DNA of 64,000 nucleotides from [Flexibacter] sp. ATCC 35208 (GCF_001975825.1 NZ_MTKN01000030.1:31032-95031); one strand, 5' to 3'. Shown: positions 27,252 to 36,592, numbered from the stretch's first letter. Notes: generated from the sequence alone by a model not told the origin. Numbers and translations: made by a program.

Positions 27252-27310
27252 GGTGACCCCAGGTATCGGACACTCGAACCAGATAGTTAATGAATTAACT
27301 GCTCTTAATA
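27251..27310 (-). other. tRNA-like 3' end remnant
   Basis: On the minus strand the sequence ends GGGGTCACCA directly before the hairpin and contains GGTTCGAG, the hallmark of a T loop. The T stem does not pair properly and no complete cloverleaf can be drawn. It may be a decayed tRNA or an old attachment site. The same GACTCGAACC core as in tRNA-Lys occurs again near 27155. Confidence 0.35.
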
Positions 27311-27436
27311 TTAACAGGAAACAATGAGTTAACATAATATGCGAAAGGTTCGAGGATGCGCTTGGGGTGTAAAATTAAGTCAAGGCTACTTTAAGTCGGC
27401 TACCTGATATCGAAGGCCTATAAATGGGGAATAGCT

Positions 27437-27606
27437 ATGGTGCTTTTTCACATAACTCATCAAATGTCTTCATTCTTTCCGCAATATCGTCAGATCCTTC
27501 CCCATGGAATCATCCTTATAGTATTTCAACTTTCTGTCGATCGTGCCACTATTTTCTTCTGATTGATACTTTCGACTCACATCAGTAGAACTAATTACAA
27601 AAACGT
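27437..27606 (-). pseudogene. Unidentified coding remnant
   Basis: A minus-strand frame reads VHVFVISSTDVSRKYQSEE and DRKLKYYKDDSMG. After a shift it continues GSDDIAERMKTFDELCEKAP and stops. The composition is protein-like, but I cannot name the family. The rest of the stretch between 27311 and 27617 shows nothing else that I can support. Confidence 0.3.
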
Positions 27607-27618
27607 GAACGTGAATAG

Positions 27619-28712
27619 GGGTGTTAAGATAACCGAGTAAAGGTTAAAGATGCTATGCAGAGGCTGCTGTACTGATATGCTAGTAGTCTGTGATTAATAT
27701 CTTACCTTTGAATTAACCAGTTATCTTATGGACAAGTTACAGCAGACAATTCAAGAGGAACCGGCCTACCGTTTGAAAAACGGTAAAATCAACTCCAGCA
27801 AAGAGTTCTCCGATCTTTTTCATGAAATGTACCGTTTGCATATACAGAAAATACTCAAAGCTAAAATCGATGAACATTTAGGTTACGAAAAACATGCACC
27901 AGAAGGTGTAGAGCACCCAACAGCCGCAATGGGTAAAGTAAGAAGAAGTAAAAATCAAATCCGGTAGAAATTCCCTTAGAAGTTCCAATAGATAGAGATG
28001 TCAGTATTCAACCCAAGTTGGTACCCAAGCGTAGCCGTGTAATGCTTGAAATAGAAGATAATATATTGTCTTTTTATAATCATGGTATGACTGTCCATGA
28101 CATTGAAACTCACGCCGGGGTAACTATATGGCGTAGAAATGAGTGAAGCCACAATATCTCACATAACAGACCGCGTAATCGGTCATATTCACCAATGGAA
28201 GAATAGACGCCTGGAAAAGGTATATATGGTAGTTTGGAGGGATGCTATCGTATTTAAGGTGCGCCAGGAGGGTAAAGTCATAGATAAGTCAGTACAGATT
28301 GCATTAGGCCTTAATAATAATGGTCGTAAGGAAATACCAGGGATGTGGATCTGCCAAAATAAAAGTGCTGCGTTTCGGGATGAGTGAGTTGACTCATCTA
28401 AATGCTCATGGAGTAGAAGCTATTGATCACAAGTACAGATAATCTGAAAAGCTTTGTCGAAGCGATCAAGTTTATGTATCCCCATACAACAACTCGAACC
28501 CGAAATATACCAAGGTCAGAAGCAAATTACCTGGTGACCAGGCAGCCGAAAAAGTGGTTTATCTCAGCCTGATGCAGACTCAAAAAATTGGACTATGCCT
28601 CAAAAGACTGGCACATTATGTTAACACAGTTTATTAAAAACTGTTTGGTCAGGAGCGATGCCACTTAAAGATATGAGCTGGATAGACAGCCTACACAGTT
28701 ATCTTAACACTC
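27619..28712 (+). mobile_element. Decayed IS256-family insertion sequence
   Basis: Fifteen-base terminal inverted repeats, GGGTGTTAAGATAAC at 27619-27633 and GTTATCTTAACACTC at 28698-28712, match at 14 of 15 positions. They bracket a broken mutator-type transposase gene. At about 1.09 kb it is shorter than typical IS256 elements (about 1.3 kb), fitting an internal deletion. I see no clear target-site duplication. Confidence 0.72.
27728..28387 (+). pseudogene. IS256-family transposase, multiply frameshifted
   Basis: The N-terminal frame (27728-27967) has KILKAKIDEHLGYEKHAPEG, the mutator-family start. The next frame (about 27955-28129) has EIPLEVPIDRDVSIQPKLVP and FYNHGMTVHDIETH. The third (28139-28387) has MSEATISHITDRVIGHIHQW, VYMVVWRDAIVFKVRQEGKV and ALGLNNNGRKEIPGMWI, including the first DDE-type aspartate (WRDAI). 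Faint homology continues to about 28630 (VVYLSLMQTQK). It cannot make a working transposase. Confidence 0.82.
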
Positions 28713-28727
28713 TCAAAATATAATAAA

Positions 28728-29522
28728 ATGGAAAAGAAAATATTACTATCAATTGGTATTATCTGTCTCCAATCAATATCTGTATCCGGCCAAAGCGAAA
28801 CTGAAGACTTAGCAAAAAAATTAGCCAATCCTATAGCATCCTTAATTTCTTTGCCTTTGCAAAATAATATAGATTATGGTATTGGTAGTTTTAAGGGATC
28901 ACGATATACTTTGAACATTCAGCCAGTAATTCCTTTATCACTAAGCCAGAGCATAAATTTAATTACTAGAGTTATTGTTCCTGTTGTATCCCAATACAAC
29001 ATTTCCGGAATGGGTGCGCACGAGTCTGGATTGTCAGACATTGTTGCGAGCGCATTTTTCTCTCCTAAAAAACTGAAAAACGGATTTACCTGGGGAGCAG
29101 GTCCTGTATTGCTCTTTCCAACAGGGACCAATGATTTTTTGACTGCTAACAAGTTTGGTATTGGTCCAACAGTAGTTGCACTTAAACAATCTGGCGGCTT
29201 GACTTATGGTTCTTTGATTAATCAAATTTGGAGCTTAGCTAGAAATGATGAACGCCCAAATATAAATCAGATGTTTGTTAATCCATTTATAAGTTTCAAT
29301 TGGAAATCCGGTGCTGGTTTGACAGCTCAACTCGAATGGACTCAAAATTGGACGGAAAACAGTACAACCTTATATTTTGAACCGATGTTTTCAGGGCTTA
29401 CTTCTTTTGGGTCCCAAAAAGTAAGTCTTTCAATCGGTCCAAGAATCAATTTAGCAGCACCAGAAGGAACGGAAAGTAAATTTGGAATAAGAGCCGGAAT
29501 GGCATTGCTGTTTCCAAAATGA
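28728..29522 (+). CDS. Outer-membrane protein of the MetA-pathway/transporter type
   Basis: This 264-residue protein has a signal peptide ending near SVSGQ. Its beta-strand-rich body resembles the putative phenol-degradation MetA family of outer-membrane channels: NPIASLISLPLQNNIDYGIG, TWGAGPVLLFPTGT, KFGIGPTVVALKQSG and FGIRAGMALLFPK. It begins an operon-like run of three genes. Base composition here is clearly more AT-rich than in the flanking core genes, which supports acquisition by transfer. The upstream edge of the gene abuts the IS256 remnant. Confidence 0.8.
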   Translation: MEKKILLSIGIICLQSISVSGQSETEDLAKKLANPIASLISLPLQNNIDYGIGSFKGSRYTLNIQPVIPLSLSQSINLITRVIVPVVSQYNISGMGAHESGLSDIVASAFFSPKKLKNGFTWGAGPVLLFPTGTNDFLTANKFGIGPTVVALKQSGGLTYGSLINQIWSLARNDERPNINQMFVNPFISFNWKSGAGLTAQLEWTQNWTENSTTLYFEPMFSGLTSFGSQKVSLSIGPRINLAAPEGTESKFGIRAGMALLFPK

Positions 29523-30634
29523 ATATAAAAACCAAAATGTTGGCTATGAAAAAATGGCTTTCACTTCTACTTGTTGTTTTAAGTTTACAACTTAAAGCAC
29601 AAAACACAAAAATATCAGATTCCATTTCGTTTTATGGAATGATTCGCGTTCAACTGGGGCTTTTTGACAATAAAATACAACTTCAGGAAAATTCCCCAAG
29701 AATAGGTATCTATTTGAACCGAAAAATTGATGACCAATGGTCTGTAAACGGAAAAATTGAAATGGGACTTCATTTTATTGATGGTGTCAATTTCAATAAC
29801 GATGCAAATTCGAGCATTGAATTTGTTTCAAATCCCTTTTCCAAAGCAGAGGTTTTAAGTCCTCGTTTGGCTTATGTGGCCATTCAACAAAAAAAATGGG
29901 GGGTACTATCAATTGGAAAACAATGGGGAGTTTATTACGACATCGGTGCTTATACCGATAATTTTTCGCTCTTTGGCGGTGCAGCCCACGGGATCTATGC
30001 AGGAGGTACCGACGGTGGCTGGAAAGGAACTGGTAGAGCCGATAATAGCATACAATACCGCAATAGATGGGGAGATTTGCAAACAGGTATTCAAACTCAA
30101 TTATTCGGAGATACGGAATCCTTTGGTATCTCGGTACAGTACGATATCAATAAAAATTTAACCATTGGAACTACATATAACACGGTTAAAATTCAACCTA
30201 AAATACAGGAATTTATTAAGGGAATCGGGAAAAATTCAAGCAATTTCCTGGCGGGTATGAAATACAGTAGTAGTAAATACTATGGCGCAGCGACTTTTTC
30301 GGTTAATGATGATGCCATTGCCAAAAAAGACAGTGCAACTGTGATTTCTGCCCCTACCAATGGCTATGAACTTTCTCTCGGTTACATTCCCAACAGTAAG
30401 TGGGCTTTTGAAGGTGGTCTTAACATTATAGATTCCAAAGAAGCGACTATATTAAACAATAACAATTATCGATTAATGCATTTTATTTTAGGAGCCAACT
30501 ATTTTATTACGCCAGCAACCAGGGTGTATCTATTAAGTCGCTATAGCCATTCCGATTATGCTCAACAAAAAGATGATTACAATGTATTGGTACTCGGATT
30601 TCGATACAACATCGATTTTGGGAAAAAATTTTGA
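29519..30634 (+). CDS. Gram-negative porin
   Basis: This protein of up to 371 residues starts in a 4-base overlap with the previous gene (ATGA). An internal ATG at 29546 gives the tidier signal peptide (MKKWLSLLLVVLSLQLKAQ). The mature part has porin strands: ISFYGMIRVQLGLFDNKIQL, WSVNGKIEMGLHF, WGVLSIGKQWGVYYDIGAY and the closing FRYNIDFGKKF. It likely forms the outer-membrane entry pore for the substrate of the adjacent amidohydrolases. Confidence 0.83.
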   Translation: MNIKTKMLAMKKWLSLLLVVLSLQLKAQNTKISDSISFYGMIRVQLGLFDNKIQLQENSPRIGIYLNRKIDDQWSVNGKIEMGLHFIDGVNFNNDANSSIEFVSNPFSKAEVLSPRLAYVAIQQKKWGVLSIGKQWGVYYDIGAYTDNFSLFGGAAHGIYAGGTDGGWKGTGRADNSIQYRNRWGDLQTGIQTQLFGDTESFGISVQYDINKNLTIGTTYNTVKIQPKIQEFIKGIGKNSSNFLAGMKYSSSKYYGAATFSVNDDAIAKKDSATVISAPTNGYELSLGYIPNSKWAFEGGLNIIDSKEATILNNNNYRLMHFILGANYFITPATRVYLLSRYSHSDYAQQKDDYNVLVLGFRYNIDFGKKF

Positions 30635-30664
30635 TAAATATTAATTCAATATAATTAAACAGTT

Positions 30665-32404
30665 ATGAAAAAAATTTCCCTGGCCATTTTTGTAGTAATC
30701 CTACTATTGGTTTCCTACAAAACATACGAAAAAAGTACTACACGTAGGAAAGAAAATAGTGCATCCGTATATTATAATGGTGACATTCTAACTATGGAAG
30801 GCCAAAACGCTAATTATGCAGAAGCAGTGGTCGTGAAAGACGCAAAAATTACATTCACAGGACATAAGGCGGAAGCGATAAAACAGGCCGGAGAAGGATA
30901 TGTCCTGGTCGATTTAGAAGGGAAAACGATGATGCCCGGATTTGTGGAACCTCATGTACATCCATCCATTGCAGCTTCTATCTTACCAAATGAAATTATT
31001 GCTCCTTACGATTGGGTACTGCCAACAGAAACCCAAAAAGGAGTTATTGGACACGATGCCTACATCAAGGCATTGACGGAATCGATTCAAAAAAATGCTA
31101 AGGCAGGTGAAGTATACTGGATTTGGGGATACCATCAATTATGGCACGGTGATTTAAATAGAGATATGTTAAATAAAATTTCTCCCGATAAACCCATTGC
31201 AGTATTACATCGTTCCTTTCACGAGGTATTTTTGAACGACAAATCAATAGAATTAATGAAAATTAAAAAAGCAGATTTTAAAGGAAACCCCCAGGTAGAA
31301 TGGGAAAGAGGTCACTTTTTTGAAGGCGGATGGTTAGGATTAGTTCCAAAAATTGCACAATGGTTCATAGTGCCCTCCAGATATTCCAAAGGTTTGGTAT
31401 TAATGACTCAGCTTATCCGGAAAAATGGCATAACAACAATAGCTGAACCTGGTTTTCCAAGTTCTGATTTTAATATGGAATATAGTTTACTCAAAAAGGA
31501 AATGGATAAGAATCCACCTTATTCTGTATACCTCATTCCTAGCGGTACCCAGTTGTATAGTATGAAAGGGAATAGTAATGAAAAGGCAGAAGCGTATATG
31601 GAAGAATTACCTGCAAAATATAATACAACAAACATTATGTTTTTACCTAAACAAGTAAAACTTTTTTCTGATGGCGCAATCTACTCACAATTGATGCGTA
31701 TGGAAGGTGGTTACACCGATGGACACCAAGGCGAATGGATGACTCCTTTGGATTTATTGAAAGTACAAGTGAAATTTTACTGGGATGCGGGTTATAAAAT
31801 TCATGTGCACGCCAATGGTGACCAAGGTATTCAGCAAGTACTGGATTATGTGACCGAGAATGAAAAGAATAATCCGCGAAAAGACCATCGATTCACCCTA
31901 CATCACATGGGCTATTTCTCCGACAAACAAGCACAGGAAGTAAAAGACTTGGGCATTGAAGCATCTGTTAACCCTTATTATTTGTGGGCTTTGGCTGATA
32001 AATATTCCGAAAAAGGATTAGGAAAAGAGAGAGGGGAGAATTTAGTTCGAATCAAATCATTGACCAGCCGGGGAGTTCCGGTATCTTTCCACTCGGATTT
32101 TGCAATGGCTCCAATTGAACCATTAACACTGGCCTGGACCGCAGTCAACAGAGTTACATCACAGAATAGTAGATTTTCACAAGACCAACGAATCGATACT
32201 TACCTGGCTTTGAAAGGCATCACGATTACCGCAGCAAGAACATTGGATTTAGAAAATGAAATAGGTTCCATAAAAACAGGAAAAACTGCGGATTTTACTA
32301 TCCTTTCCGAAAATCCCTTAAAAATTGATCCTTTAAAGATTAAAGATATTAAAGTTATTGGAACTGTTTATCACGGCAAACGATTTGATAATACTAAACA
32401 ATAA
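30665..32404 (+). CDS. Exported YtcJ-like amidohydrolase
   Basis: This 579-residue metal-dependent hydrolase of the amidohydrolase 3 group has an N-terminal membrane anchor or signal (ISLAIFVVILLLVSYKTY). Metal ligands are visible as HVH in MMPGFVEPHVHP, His in KIHVHANGDQG, His in FTLHHMGY and the catalytic Asp in PVSFHSDFAM. Family members hydrolyse amide or related C-N bonds, and the substrate here cannot be read from sequence. It is 31 bases after the porin gene and likely co-transcribed. A second amidohydrolase of the same type converges from the other side. Confidence 0.87.
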   Translation: MKKISLAIFVVILLLVSYKTYEKSTTRRKENSASVYYNGDILTMEGQNANYAEAVVVKDAKITFTGHKAEAIKQAGEGYVLVDLEGKTMMPGFVEPHVHPSIAASILPNEIIAPYDWVLPTETQKGVIGHDAYIKALTESIQKNAKAGEVYWIWGYHQLWHGDLNRDMLNKISPDKPIAVLHRSFHEVFLNDKSIELMKIKKADFKGNPQVEWERGHFFEGGWLGLVPKIAQWFIVPSRYSKGLVLMTQLIRKNGITTIAEPGFPSSDFNMEYSLLKKEMDKNPPYSVYLIPSGTQLYSMKGNSNEKAEAYMEELPAKYNTTNIMFLPKQVKLFSDGAIYSQLMRMEGGYTDGHQGEWMTPLDLLKVQVKFYWDAGYKIHVHANGDQGIQQVLDYVTENEKNNPRKDHRFTLHHMGYFSDKQAQEVKDLGIEASVNPYYLWALADKYSEKGLGKERGENLVRIKSLTSRGVPVSFHSDFAMAPIEPLTLAWTAVNRVTSQNSRFSQDQRIDTYLALKGITITAARTLDLENEIGSIKTGKTADFTILSENPLKIDPLKIKDIKVIGTVYHGKRFDNTKQ

Positions 32405-32432
32405 TTATAAACTATAAATAAATAAAGTGACC

Positions 32433-32555
32433 TTAGGTACGATCACTATGCTCTCGTGGACGACCTTTGCCGTCTGAACGAATAGCAGCGGGTGGTATTA
32501 ATGGGGATATCAAAGACCATTGCTCATCTGTAAGATATTTTCGTCTGGTTGCCAT
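32433..32555 (-). pseudogene. N-terminal fragment of an IS5-family transposase
   Basis: Forty codons from a good ATG read MATRRKYLTDEQWSLISPL, then IPPAAIRSDGKGRPREH, and stop. This is the characteristic N-terminus of IS5/IS427-type transposases. The remainder is deleted. The other bases between 32405 and 32758 show no further gene. Confidence 0.75.
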
Positions 32556-32758
32556 GTAGCAAAGATCTGAATATTTGTCTTTCTTAGCAATAGCGGAGAT
32601 CCAAGCGTCAAACAGGAAAGTAAAAGGATAAACAAAATTTTGTGGTGATAGAAATGAAATTGTGAATAGGTTCTTTTATTCAATTATGCTACAAATAAGA
32701 GTAACAAGAATACTGATTAGCTAAATCCTTCTAATCTAATCAGTATTCCTTTTTCAAG

Positions 32759-34480
32759 CTATATCTTTTTTTTGTAAATGGATTTACCTTCTTTTATGGT
32801 TTCCAATACTTGAATCTTAATGATTTCTTTAGGTTCCACTTTTAAAGGGTTTTTATCAAGTATAGTAAAATCTGCAAGTTTCCCCTTTTCAATTGAGCCT
32901 TTCTTATCTTGTTCAAAGTATTGATAAGCGGCCCATGAAGTGATGGAACGTAATGCATCGTAAGGACTGATTCTCTCATCAGGGCCTATAATATCTCCTG
33001 AACGACTAATTCTATTTACTACAGAATACATGATCATTATACTGCTTGGTAAGGCAACAGGAGCATCATGATGCTCTGTGAATATCATCCCTTTTTTAAG
33101 TGCTGTTTGCGCAGGAGAAATTTTGTACGCCCGATCTTTTCCCAAGGTTACATCTCTATGCCAGTCTCCCCAATAATAAGTGTGCATCCCGAAAAAAGAA
33201 GGAATGATTTTTAAAACTTTCATGGAATCTAACTGATCAAAGCGTGCCGTTTGCGCATGAACTGCTACGTTTCTTCTGTCGCCATTTCCATATCTATTTA
33301 CAGCCTCACGAATAGCCCTGATATATTCGTCAAGTGATGCGTCACCATTGCAATGTGCCAATATCTGCCAGTTATGCGCAAAGGCAGTGTCTACAAGTGC
33401 GTGTACATCAGATTCGAGAGGAAAAGCGGGATAGCCAACATAATCCTTCTTTTGTCCGGCAGGTGGCTTAAAATAAGGCTTCGTAAGCCATGCGGTACGA
33501 CCTTGCGGAGAGCCATCTAATGACAATTTAATTCCTGCTATTCTTACGTGATTTGTATATTCCTTTTGTACACCATGTACTTGCATATAAGGTAACTGTG
33601 ATTGAAGGTCAGGATAGCAGGCCACATCAACAGTTAGCTTGCCTTGCTTACCCAGACTTAACCAGGTATCACAGACTGCCTTGGTAGCCCTGCCTTCTTG
33701 CACAGTTGTATAGCCAAAACGGGTATAGGCATCTACACCGGCTAAAGCAATTTTTTCATTGGCATCCTTATCCAATTTAGCCATTACTGAAAATAATGGC
33801 CCGAAAAATGCCATTTCTTCTAACACACCGTTAGGTTCCTTCGTGCCTGTCTTTCTTCTGATCACTCCACCCGCTGGATCTTTAGTATTGGCATTGTAGC
33901 CTGTTAACTCCAGGGCTTTGTGGTTCATTACACCCAAATGGCCGGATTGATGAATAATTAATACAGGCGATTCTGTTGACACTTTATCCAAATCGTCAGC
34001 AGTTGGATGAACTTGCTCTTTTAATTGTGCGTCATCGTATCCAAACCCTATTATCCATTTATATTTGCCTAAGGCTTTAGGATTTTTAGTTTTCCACTCA
34101 TTTAATAGTTGAATCAGCGTTGGAATATCGTTTCCCGTTCCATCCGGAGCAGGTAATAAATTTGCCGATACGGCCTGAATACCTGCATTAAATGCGTGGC
34201 CATGTGCATCGATAAAACCAGGAACAAGGGTTTTTCCTTCTAAATCAATTTGAGTAGCATTGGTTTCCAACTTCTCTGCTTCTGCTTTGGCACCCACAAA
34301 AGAAATCTCACCATCTTTTATAAGTACCGCTTCAGCGTAAGTAGCCGTATCATCAGCTACAGTAATGATGTCACCATTGAAATAAATTGTAGACTTAGAT
34401 GTCTCATTAGAATAAGGGTTTTTGCGATTGCAACTAAACAAAATCCCTGAAATAAAAATCAGTAGGAGTAGTTTTTTCAT
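32759..34480 (-). CDS. YtcJ-like amidohydrolase lipoprotein
   Basis: This 573-residue protein has a lipobox (LLIFISGILFSC). The amidohydrolase motifs are HGH in LVPGFIDAHGHAF, His in QILAHCNGDAS, His in NVAVHAQTARF and the catalytic Asp in GMIFTEHHDAPVA. It is related in type to the gene at 30665 but diverged, so these are two separate enzymes rather than a recent duplicate. It probably works in the periplasm. The codon use is AT-rich like the other island cargo. The gene is intact although it sits between two IS remnants. Confidence 0.87.
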   Translation of the reverse strand: MKKLLLLIFISGILFSCNRKNPYSNETSKSTIYFNGDIITVADDTATYAEAVLIKDGEISFVGAKAEAEKLETNATQIDLEGKTLVPGFIDAHGHAFNAGIQAVSANLLPAPDGTGNDIPTLIQLLNEWKTKNPKALGKYKWIIGFGYDDAQLKEQVHPTADDLDKVSTESPVLIIHQSGHLGVMNHKALELTGYNANTKDPAGGVIRRKTGTKEPNGVLEEMAFFGPLFSVMAKLDKDANEKIALAGVDAYTRFGYTTVQEGRATKAVCDTWLSLGKQGKLTVDVACYPDLQSQLPYMQVHGVQKEYTNHVRIAGIKLSLDGSPQGRTAWLTKPYFKPPAGQKKDYVGYPAFPLESDVHALVDTAFAHNWQILAHCNGDASLDEYIRAIREAVNRYGNGDRRNVAVHAQTARFDQLDSMKVLKIIPSFFGMHTYYWGDWHRDVTLGKDRAYKISPAQTALKKGMIFTEHHDAPVALPSSIMIMYSVVNRISRSGDIIGPDERISPYDALRSITSWAAYQYFEQDKKGSIEKGKLADFTILDKNPLKVEPKEIIKIQVLETIKEGKSIYKKKI

Positions 34481-34589
34481 AGTGGTTATTTTTAGAATGA
34501 AAGTTCATATTAATTGTTTATCCAGTAATTGTCTTGCCGGTTTTACAGTTAAATATCTACACACTATATATGAGGATTGGTCCTCACCC

Positions 34590-35390
34590 AGAAATAAAAA
34601 AACTAGTTTAAGCCGCTTTTTCACAAACACATTTTTGCTATCTAATTCAAATTCATCGGGAGAAACATATCCTGGATATGAGTGTTTTGTATTTATTTTG
34701 TGGAAGCCTTCTATATAAAAGAAATGTGGCTACGGACTTATTTAGTGCTGGTGAGCGCACCTGATGGATAGATCGACGCGTCTTTTAAAGATGAAAATAA
34801 ACATTAAGCTACAGAGTTATCCCAGCAATTACCCTTTATGCCCATACTGCTTTATAAATTGAATATGGGGATTGCCATAAGTCTTTAGAGAATCAAAATA
34901 TGTTGTTCTAACCAAAGAGGTTAATTTCCGCTTACGGTGTTCCAGCTTTCTGGATTCAACTTTCTGCGAGCTATAGTATGCACTGATACTAAAACAAAAG
35001 ACCACCACAAAGCCCGTGTACGAAACAGCCCAGACAACTTCTTAATCGCAAAGTATCTCTCCCGGAGTGATCTATAAAGATTTCAGCAGCTTTTTTAGTA
35101 TCCCGACTTCTTCCATTAGCCTCGCATTGTCCTTTTGCAATTTGACCATATCCTGATCAGTTGGCTTTCCCTGACCCGGAAAGGGCTTTTCCGAATGTTG
35201 TTACAACTGATTCTTCTGTTTATAAAGCGTATTAGGTGAACTCTAAAAGCCTAAGCTAATTGTGTTATGCTGGATTTGGCAGCTAAATGAAGAGCTTTTT
35301 CTTTGAACTAGCTACTATAAATCGTTCTCTTTTAGATATTTACTAATTAAGATTTTTACATCTTAACATAGTGCCCGTCAAACTAGGGTA
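34590..35390 (-). mobile_element. Decayed IS3-family element
   Basis: Scattered minus-strand frames retain OrfA pieces (FKEKALHLAAKSSITQLA, then KLQKDNARLMEEVGILKKLL, a leucine-zipper segment) and OrfB pieces (SMGIKGNCWDNSVA followed by a stop, and near 34660-34720 FFYIEGFHKINTKHSYPGYV with SPDEFE). The order fits a single IS3-type element read right to left, with many stops and frameshifts. I could not define its terminal repeats. Confidence 0.72.
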
Positions 35391-35392
35391 TA

Positions 35393-35460
35393 TTAGGTAA
35401 GCTTCGTATAACTGTATCTTTCGAAATCAAATTCATTCGGGGCGAGCATATTCCAAAGAT
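35393..35460 (-). pseudogene. C-terminal scrap of a second IS3-type transposase
   Basis: The frame NMLAPNEFDFERYSYTKLT followed by a stop resembles the conserved LSPxEFE end of IS3 OrfB. It is separate from the element to its left, which has its own copy of this motif. Confidence 0.4.
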
Positions 35461-35822
35461 AACAAATTCAAATTAACATCTGATCAAGGTCTAAGCTACA
35501 TCTTACAATTGAGAAACTAATTTATACTCTCTCTTAAATAGGAGCCTTATACTCCCAAAACTGAAGTGTGACAACAACAGTATGTAACCATATTTTTGCT
35601 TCAACCTTTTGTAGCTGTTCAGTTGAGTATATAGTTATGCTGGCTCTATTTCTTAGAACCTTTTCAGTTGTATACTTTTCTTAACTGATTTTTTGTACTT
35701 GGGATAACAGGCTATCATTAACGCTGGGCAATAGGGTGCCCCCAGAGCGTTGACCGTTAGACATAACGCAATGAATAGCCTTGTGAAGAGGTGTTGCTTC
35801 ATGTGCTAAGGATTATACAGGA
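35461..35822. other. Non-coding stretch without recognisable features
   Basis: Both strands are interrupted by stops. A short minus-strand run near 35550-35620 (STEQLQKVEAKIWLHTVVV) has protein-like composition but no recognised family. The N-terminal catalytic part of the recombinase downstream would have been here and is gone. Confidence 0.4.
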
Positions 35823-36416
35823 ATGTTAGAATTTGGGATGTACTCAGAGATAAAGTATATCCCTCTTTTTCAGCTCCAATTGAGAAAGCTATTTACAACC
35901 GTCAACGCAGAAAGAGAGGAAACAGCTAAACATCTTAAAGCAAGGCTTACAGAACTGGAAGAAAAGATCGAAAGGCTGGAAGAACGTTATGTTGAGGATA
36001 AAATCACAGAAGAGCTGTATAAAAAGTTTGCCGGTAAATATGGAGCAGAACGTAAAAAGTTACCGGAGGATTTACAATCGTCCCCGATAAACGCCTCGAA
36101 CCTCGAAAAATACATCGAATTTGCTACTCAACAAGTCATAGAACCCGCGTTGGTATGGAATCATAACAATTACATAGAAAAACAAAGATTCTAGAAAACG
36201 ATATTTCCTGAAGGCATCTATTATAACAAGGAAAATGTCCAACCTCGAACCACAAAAATAAATCCATTATTCGCGCTCGTTGCAGACCTGACGGGCACTT
36301 CATATAAAGAAGAAACCCGACCTTTTGAGACTATTCTCAAGAAGTCGGGTTTGGTGATCCCGTTGGGACTCGAACCCAAGACCCATACATTAAAAGTGTA
36401 TTGCTCTACCAACTGA
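35823..36416 (+). pseudogene. Large serine recombinase, C-terminal remnant reading into tRNA-Lys
   Basis: Residues from about codon 15 match the coiled-coil and C-terminal region of large serine recombinases (ERLEERYVEDKITEELYKKF, then KYGAERKKL). A TAG at 36192-36194 interrupts the frame after NNYIEKQRF. Beyond it the same frame continues IFPEGIYYNKENVQPRTTKI and NPLFALVADL and runs into the tRNA-Lys gene, ending at TGA 36414-36416. The catalytic N-terminal domain with the serine is missing. This is the usual position of an integrase next to its tRNA attachment site. Confidence 0.78.
36313..36351 (-). terminator. Terminator of the tRNA-Lys gene
   Basis: AACCCGACTTCTTGAGA pairs with TCTCAAAAGGTCGGGTT on the minus strand around a 4-base loop, with a T run after it, starting right at the CCA end of the tRNA. 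Confidence 0.85.
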
Positions 36417-36427
36417 GCTACGGAATC
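36352..36427 (-). tRNA. tRNA-Lys (anticodon TTT), CCA encoded
   Basis: The 76-base minus-strand sequence folds as a tRNA. It shows D-arm GTAGCTCAGTTGGTAGAGC, anticodon loop ACTTTTAAT with anticodon TTT (lysine), T-loop GGGTTCGAGTCCC and an encoded CCA end. A promoter lies 25 bases upstream and a hairpin terminator follows directly. It is the probable integration site of the decayed element to its left. Confidence 0.95.
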
Positions 36428-36452
36428 ATAGCCCCATTCGTTATTGGGAGTG

Positions 36453-36482
36453 CAAAGATAGGAATTATTTAATATCTCCCAA
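36453..36482 (-). promoter_or_regulatory. Promoter of tRNA-Lys
   Basis: On the minus strand TTG (36480-36482), a 19-base spacer and TATCTTTG (36453-36460) fit the Bacteroidota consensus. Confidence 0.7.
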
Positions 36483-36592
36483 CTTTTTGACAACTTTTTT
36501 TAAAACATACTCACAATTTTACCCGCTCTTCACAAACAAAATCTCATATTATCCAATATCCCACTTATTTTTGTGATTGCTAAAAATTTCTA

